In this document: one piece after another, positions 59,036 through 64,000 of the stretch
Position numbering within the stretch: position 1 is the stretch's first letter
How the letters are laid out: the number at the start of each line of letters is the position of its first letter
DNA from: Cristatella mucedo
Taxonomy: Eukaryota; Bryozoa; Phylactolaemata; Cristatellidae
DNA: 64,000 nt
Direction of reading: 5' to 3'
NCBI GenBank assembly: GCA_009760855.2
Contig: WPIO01000047.1
Coordinates: 2,932,001-2,996,000, forward strand
Made by a program: the position numbers and the translations under genes
The notes under the pieces: generated by a model
The model's database searches: none
Told to the model about the DNA's origin: nothing
Seen by the model: only the letters and a program-made list of their open reading frames with translations

Positions 59036-59630
59036 AAATATATATATTTGTATATTATACTAATATTTTTGTTTTCCAAGAAGATCTCGTTCTTTTTTTA
59101 TATACACATTTTGATATACGTACATGAATTAAATATATATTTTATATATATGGTTCTGCACCTGGATCGGCAGTAGTATTTAGCAGCCCCAGTTCCTCCA
59201 AGTTGTTCCTTCTGAGTTGGCTTGAGCGAAAGTGGAAACCGAGGTGCAAGCTGCTTTGTGTGCTAAAGTAACCGTGCCTCAAATAAACCTTATTGCAATC
59301 GAGGAAATAGGCTTCTCCAGTAAAATAAAAATAATATCAATTAAACAGATGTACGCAGTAAAAAAACAGCTTAAAAGTGCTAGGATAGTCATCAGAGAAC
59401 ATAAATTCATAATTATACCAGGTGCATTAGTACGGTATGCCTAATCGAGCATTTTAGCTGAAACTCTAGTTTGTGAGGTAAATCATGGAGTTCATCAGAT
59501 GTAATTCGCAACTATCTCTGTTTTCAATTGGTTTGCCCATACTTTTAATTTTTATACACCGCATACTGCTGAGACAACTGTTTATCACGCTACCGAACTT
59601 GTCATGACCTAGGCAGTCAGCAAAGCTTAC

Positions 59631-59934
59631 CCGTACATTACCGCAACGCAGAGCTGCTGCTCAGTACTCCATGCACAATATGGGTCTTGGAAAGAGATGC
59701 ACAATTCGCATGTGCTGAGAGCGCCACAATTTTCAACGGGTAGGCTATATATAGCATCAAATGTGTTCACCACCAGCATCTTTTTGATAGTCGATGATAC
59801 ACTATTGTCTCGAATCAGTTGAAGTTCAGCTACGCCAGCCTTCCCTTTGGCCGAAACTCTTCGTCGTTCAATTATTTGAAAGTTAACTGCTTGTAAACCA
59901 CCAACATTTAAGATCTTAAGGATGCTTCCGTCAT
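59631..59934 (-). CDS. Semaphorin exon: end of sema domain plus PSI domain
   Basis: Semaphorins are secreted or membrane guidance and adhesion ligands acting through plexins. The reverse-strand exon starts after TTTTTTTCATTCAG (acceptor) and ends at GG/GTAAGC (donor); 304 nt, entering with one base carried over and leaving with two. It encodes about 100 residues. First comes the last sema blade: DDGSILKILNVGG, a variable stretch, KKMLVVNTFDAIYSLPV. Then the PSI domain: NCGALSTCELCISFQDPYC, AWS, and a further Cys (QQLC). The DPYCAW box and cysteine spacing are the semaphorin signature. Upstream sema exons were not found up to 64,000; a LINE-B copy fills much of the upstream intron. Class (secreted or membrane, with Ig or TSP repeats) cannot be told from this exon. 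Confidence 0.88.
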
Positions 59935-60400
59935 CTGAATGAAAAAAATCTCGCCGGTTGCCTCAAAAGAACTGCTAATTAAATCACTCGTGATCATGGG
60001 ATTTACATCCAAGTTGGCTGATAAAATAATGCGATTGCATCATGCTGCTAAAAATTTGAACAACATTGGTTTAACAGAAAGTGTATTGTCATATAGAAGC
60101 ATCGAAAGAATTAGAACTAAAGTCCAGATTTGCAGAGACATAACCGATTGTTTTTGCATTTGATTCAGGGCGATTTTACTCAGTTTCATAATTGCCAAAA
60201 TCTAGGAGTAGCACAATAGACATTTCTACTTGCGTGCTACCAGTGCTAAAGAGTGAACATGATATATTTATTCAATGAAAGAAGTACCTGTATAGACACT
60301 TCTTCGGTGGGATAGAAACTTTATGTTAACATAATGTACTTATAATACATAAGAAGTACCTATATAGATGCTTATTACCATGTACATACATATATAAATA

Positions 60401-60480
60401 AATATATATATATATGTGTGTGTGTGTGTGCGTGTGTTTGTGCGTGTGTGTGTGCGTGTGTGTGTGTGCTTGTACGTATA
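60401..60480. repeat. (AT)n and (TG)n simple repeat
   Basis: A short AT run, then about 60 bases of TG with CG and TTTG variants. Confidence 0.9.
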
Positions 60481-61014
60481 TATAAGTAAATACGACTGTG
60501 TGAGACGGGCATCAGGAAGCACACCTCTTTCCAGATTTAAGCAACTAACTGATGTCCATGAAATTTAGGGACATCAATCCTGGTCAAAGTCACCATACTG
60601 CAATGCAGTTTTAACTATAGTAATTACGATTCTTTGCGAGTAATAGTAAAGACACAAAGAAATATTGAGACTAAAATAAGGCAATATACGCTTGAAGAAA
60701 AAGCAGCATTTTAGGATTCTTGTGAAGTTAATACAAATGTGAAATCATCTCTAGAGTGTTTCACTATTTGAAAAATTCGAATTATTTGCTCATTTTATTG
60801 CTTAAGAGCTTCATAACACAGATACTGCTAATGAGGTATTGAATCAGTAGCTAATTGATATCTATTCAAATGCCAATCCCGTCAAGTTTCCACACGGAAG
60901 ACTGTCTGAAAATCTCTGTTATCAATTGAGATGCGTTATAAAGGAGTCATTACTGCTGATTTAATCCTGCCACATAGACTTCAGGAAAGTTGTTCAACGC
61001 TGCTCGAGTGATGC

Positions 61015-61074
61015 ACACACACGCACATACGCGGGCGCGCAAACACACACACACACACACGCACGCACGCACAC
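61015..61074. repeat. (CA)n simple repeat
   Basis: CACACACACGCACATACGC and similar, ending at the 3' terminus of the LINE-B copy. Confidence 0.9.
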
Positions 61075-63290
61075 GAAGCCTAATCAGCTTTCAGTATGCA
61101 TTCGGAAGCCATCAAGACTTCATCTCACGCAACAAAGACAAATTGGGAAGCATAGTAGAGTCAGGAGAGCAGTTGAGGTAGTGAGTAGCATGGAAGTAGC
61201 AGCTCCGGACGGCTGGAAAGAATATGCCATAGTCGGCAGCAGGAGAATAGTTGACGTTGCGTATTAATTGTGGAATCGAGTTCCACAGTCCAGGACCTGC
61301 AGAGCTAAAGCTATTGTCGGCAGCGGTCTTTAAGCTGTTGGGGGAATGGAACAGCTAATTTATTGTCCATACGGGACCTGAGAGCTGAAGAGGCTGACAC
61401 TGGTGCAGCAGTTTAGCTAGGTACGAAAGAGTCAAACCGTGGTGGCCTTTTGGGTCAGCGTAAGAACTTTGCTCTGTATAAGTTGATCAACCGGCATCCA
61501 TTCTAGCTCTTTTAGCAAGGGAGACACGTGCTCAAACCTCTGGGACTTGAAGACTAGGCTTGCAGCCATATTCATAGCCAGCTGCAGTGGCCTAGATGCT
61601 TTTTTGGCAGCCCAGACAAAAGAGAATTACAATAATCAAGCCGAGACAGAACTACGCAGCTAGTTAAAGTTTTTTCAAGCCACCATGGAAGACAGCTCCT
61701 AATCTTAGATAGGGATCGGACGTGATGGCTTGCTGTAGAATCATTCATCTCAATGAAGCTCTTAAAATTTAGGCAGCATTCGAAAATGACACCTTGATTA
61801 CGTGCACGTGATGATGGTCGCACAACAGCATGACCTAGTAGAAGAGCATAGCCTTGTAATCCAGCCACACGCTTAGGGTGTCCTATGAGCAGCAGTTTGG
61901 TTTCATCGTCATTTGCTTTCAAGAAGTTTTCCGACATCCAGGATCAAATATTGGCAAGGCAAGCATTCAGTTTCTTAGTTGCTGCAGCAGATTCCGATGG
62001 TTTGAATGACAAATACAGCTGATTATCGTCAGCATAAAAGTGATATCATATTCCATGGGCGCTAATCACTTTTTCTGGAGGTTGAGAATAAATTGAGAAC
62101 AGCAAAGAACCGAATACTGACGCTTGAGGGACTTCACAGGTGACCCGTCTCGCGTGTGAGACCTGACCCCCGCACGATATGTATTGAACACGATGACTCA
62201 TCTGCGAGACCGATCTTTGTTCTCAATCGTTCAAGTAGAACATCGTGATACATTTTTTTGAAGGCAGCTGATAGATCTAGCAAAGCTAGGTCAGTGACAT
62301 TCTCGTCATCGTTGCCACGCAGAATGTCATTGTTAACAAGGAGGAGATCAGTTTCAATGGAGTGCTGCGTCCTGAACCCTGATTGAAATGTTTCTTGTAA
62401 TTGACTCTTTTTAAAATGTTCAACCAGCTGCTTCGCATCAATTTTTTTATAGAATCTTTGACAAGAAAGGAAGAAGGGAAACTAGGCGATAGCTTGCAAG
62501 GACCTCTGTATCCAATCAAGGCTTTTAAGTATCGTTCTAACAACGGCCGATTTGAAGGACTTGGATACGGCTCCTTTTCCAAAGAAGCATTATGGGTATT
62601 AGCAGATCTGGGTTGTGGCAGGGCTAAGTTGATCTGCCAATGAAGACCTCAGAGATGATAGTATTTCTTGTCAAGAGACGAACTTTTTTTACTAGACCTT
62701 ATTAAGGTAGTCACATCACTTTCAGAAACCTTGAAAAACCTTTTAGGGAAGGTCACAGGTTACGATTTTGCCATTGCTTTGCTCGGGGAGAGCTTTATGG
62801 AAGCACAAATGTGCACAATGTTTTCAGTAAAGAGGATGAAACTTTTTCGGCTTAGCCGCTAACATCTGGGGAGTCAGAACTCTCAGCATTAGCCAGTACA
62901 TTGCTAACGGTCTTATAAATCTATTTAGGGTCCGACTGGCAGGAATTCAGTTACCGAGTCAAGTAAAAGAAGCACGAGCTTTTTTAAGCTTCTGAGTGTA
63001 AACTCGAAGGAAGTCTTTGAAATTGACTAGATCTGCACCAGACCCAGCTTTATTAAAACGACGTTCTAGCCTGCGCTTAACAAGGAGCATCTTATGTTGA
63101 AGTCTTTTTGTAATTTGAAAGGAATTTCGTGACTCTGTGCACCGATAGAATGAACGGGAGCATGCTTGTCAAGAGGTCTCCTAAGTCTCATGTTCACTGC
63201 GTTAGTGAGGATATCGAGGCAGTCGGTCGAGTCTGGGTGCAGATCATGAAGACCTGCATCGCCAACAGATTTAAAAAACTGTCAACGTCA
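61075..63290 (-). mobile_element. LINE-B, longest copy, decayed reverse transcriptase
   Basis: This reverse-strand element is in several broken frames. In order: a segment upstream of the RT (LLTSMLPFIL, about 63,150), the RT core with DLALLDLSAAF (about 62,270), FYADDNQLYLSF (about 62,030, catalytic box intact), WMSENFLKANDDETKLLL, and [16 protein letters not shown] (about 61,630). The 3' region is shared with the other copies. Many stops are present. It extends about 1 kb further 5' than the copy at 23,400. It lies within the intron upstream of the semaphorin exon. Confidence 0.88.
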
Positions 63291-63794
63291 GTGCTCTTTA
63301 AGTTAAGTCGCTGGAAAAGTTAAACATCTAACCTACAAGTCGCTAGGATGAGTCGCTCCCCAAAAGGAGCATGCGAACAGCACTAATAAGCATTTGCAAT
63401 CCTAATTAAAGACACTGATGGAGCTGCACTGAAGGTGCACTGATTGAAAAGCAGCTAAGGCGAGCGCGAGAAATTATTTTCTGCTGGTGAAGAAAATTCT
63501 AAGCAGCAACGTGCGTCGCGTAATGTAAATCTAGCTGCAATTCGTGCCGTCAATTTAATAACAAACGACTCAAAAAACCTATCGAACCTGCCCTGCCAGG
63601 CACGACTCCGCCTGCTACTGTACGTGCAGAGATTATGTTCTTGATTCACCAGTTAATCGAGTAGGGCATCGGTCATTGCACTAAAGCCCGACAGTTTCAA
63701 AGCTATAGCCCAGCTGCAGGCAATATTTAAATTGCCCACTGCATATCGGTTGAAGGCTGCTAAGGCTATTCTACCGTTATTCAAGTTTTGAGGT

Positions 63795-63932
63795 TGACTC
63801 AGTAGGTCACTTCACGACCCGTGTCACAGTTTCGAGTCCTGCGGTAGGTAATATAAAATTACTAGCTGAAATATGGGTAATGACAGTTAGAGATATTCTG
63901 ACGCTTTATAAATAAAGCTGGTCAATCAGCCT
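63795..63932 (+). mobile_element. tRNA-like SINE, family D, diverged
   Basis: CACTTCACGACCCGTGTCAC, GTTTCGAGTCCTGCGGTAGG and AAAGCTGGTCAATCAGCC. Confidence 0.7.
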
Positions 63933-64000
63933 GCATTTGATTTACTTAATAATAGCATTGATTCATACAGAGATTATACGAGTATTCAGCCAAATAGCTT

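Noticed and set aside
59939-60163. Plus-strand frame resembling an AAA ATPase lid region
   Set aside because: Resemblance is vague, no Walker motifs are nearby, and the opposite strand immediately adjacent carries the well-supported semaphorin exon.

Overview
This is nuclear DNA of an invertebrate-like metazoan. The evidence is spliced genes with GT-AG introns, three recognisable animal housekeeping orthologues, a semaphorin exon, and a dense load of non-LTR retrotransposons, tRNA-derived SINEs, hAT transposon remains and microsatellites. No bacterial-type operon, CRISPR array or phage segment is visible. The species cannot be named from the sequence alone. Most long open frames here are intronic or lie inside mobile-element remains; the real genes had to be assembled from short exons.

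Layout. (1) 1-17,068, plus strand: the C-terminal four fifths of UTP15 (U3 snoRNA-associated WD40 protein). There are ten full exons with continuous phase, plus a probable 2-nt end of an upstream exon. The introns hold a foldback element (about 2,044-2,795), SINEs, LINE pieces and a hAT transposon remnant (about 11,600-13,165). (2) 17,214-23,100: intergenic, with repeats, a G-rich minisatellite (19,371-19,456) and a GC-richer stretch (about 19,000-22,550) in which I recognise no gene. (3) 23,400-26,200: a LINE-B copy followed by a decayed hAT transposase. (4) 27,100-33,701, minus strand: complete GPN2 (GPN-loop GTPase), three coding exons, 303 aa. (5) 33,963-46,207, plus strand: complete COMMD10, six coding exons, 198 aa, divergent from GPN2 across a 261-bp shared promoter interval. 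(6) 46,208-64,000: repeats, plus a clear minus-strand semaphorin exon (59,631-59,934: end of the sema domain and the PSI domain). A possible membrane-anchor exon lies at about 50,452-50,679. The upstream part of the semaphorin lies beyond the right edge.

The three genes belong to general cell biology: UTP15 to the small-subunit processome, GPN2 to RNA polymerase assembly and import, COMMD10 to Commander-linked endosomal sorting. I see no sign that they form a pathway with each other. The most distinctive content is the repeat landscape. Two related L2/CR1-like LINE families (called A and B here) occur with a tRNA-derived SINE (family C) whose 3' tail matches LINE A. A second tRNA-like SINE (family D) carries a self-complementary segment. 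There is also a pair of near-identical 356-bp inverted repeats (53,655-54,010 and 54,832-55,187), one of which interrupts a LINE-B copy, and a perfect 30-bp palindrome at 45,854-45,883. Family names A-D are local labels. Element borders are estimates by eye and may be off by tens of bases.
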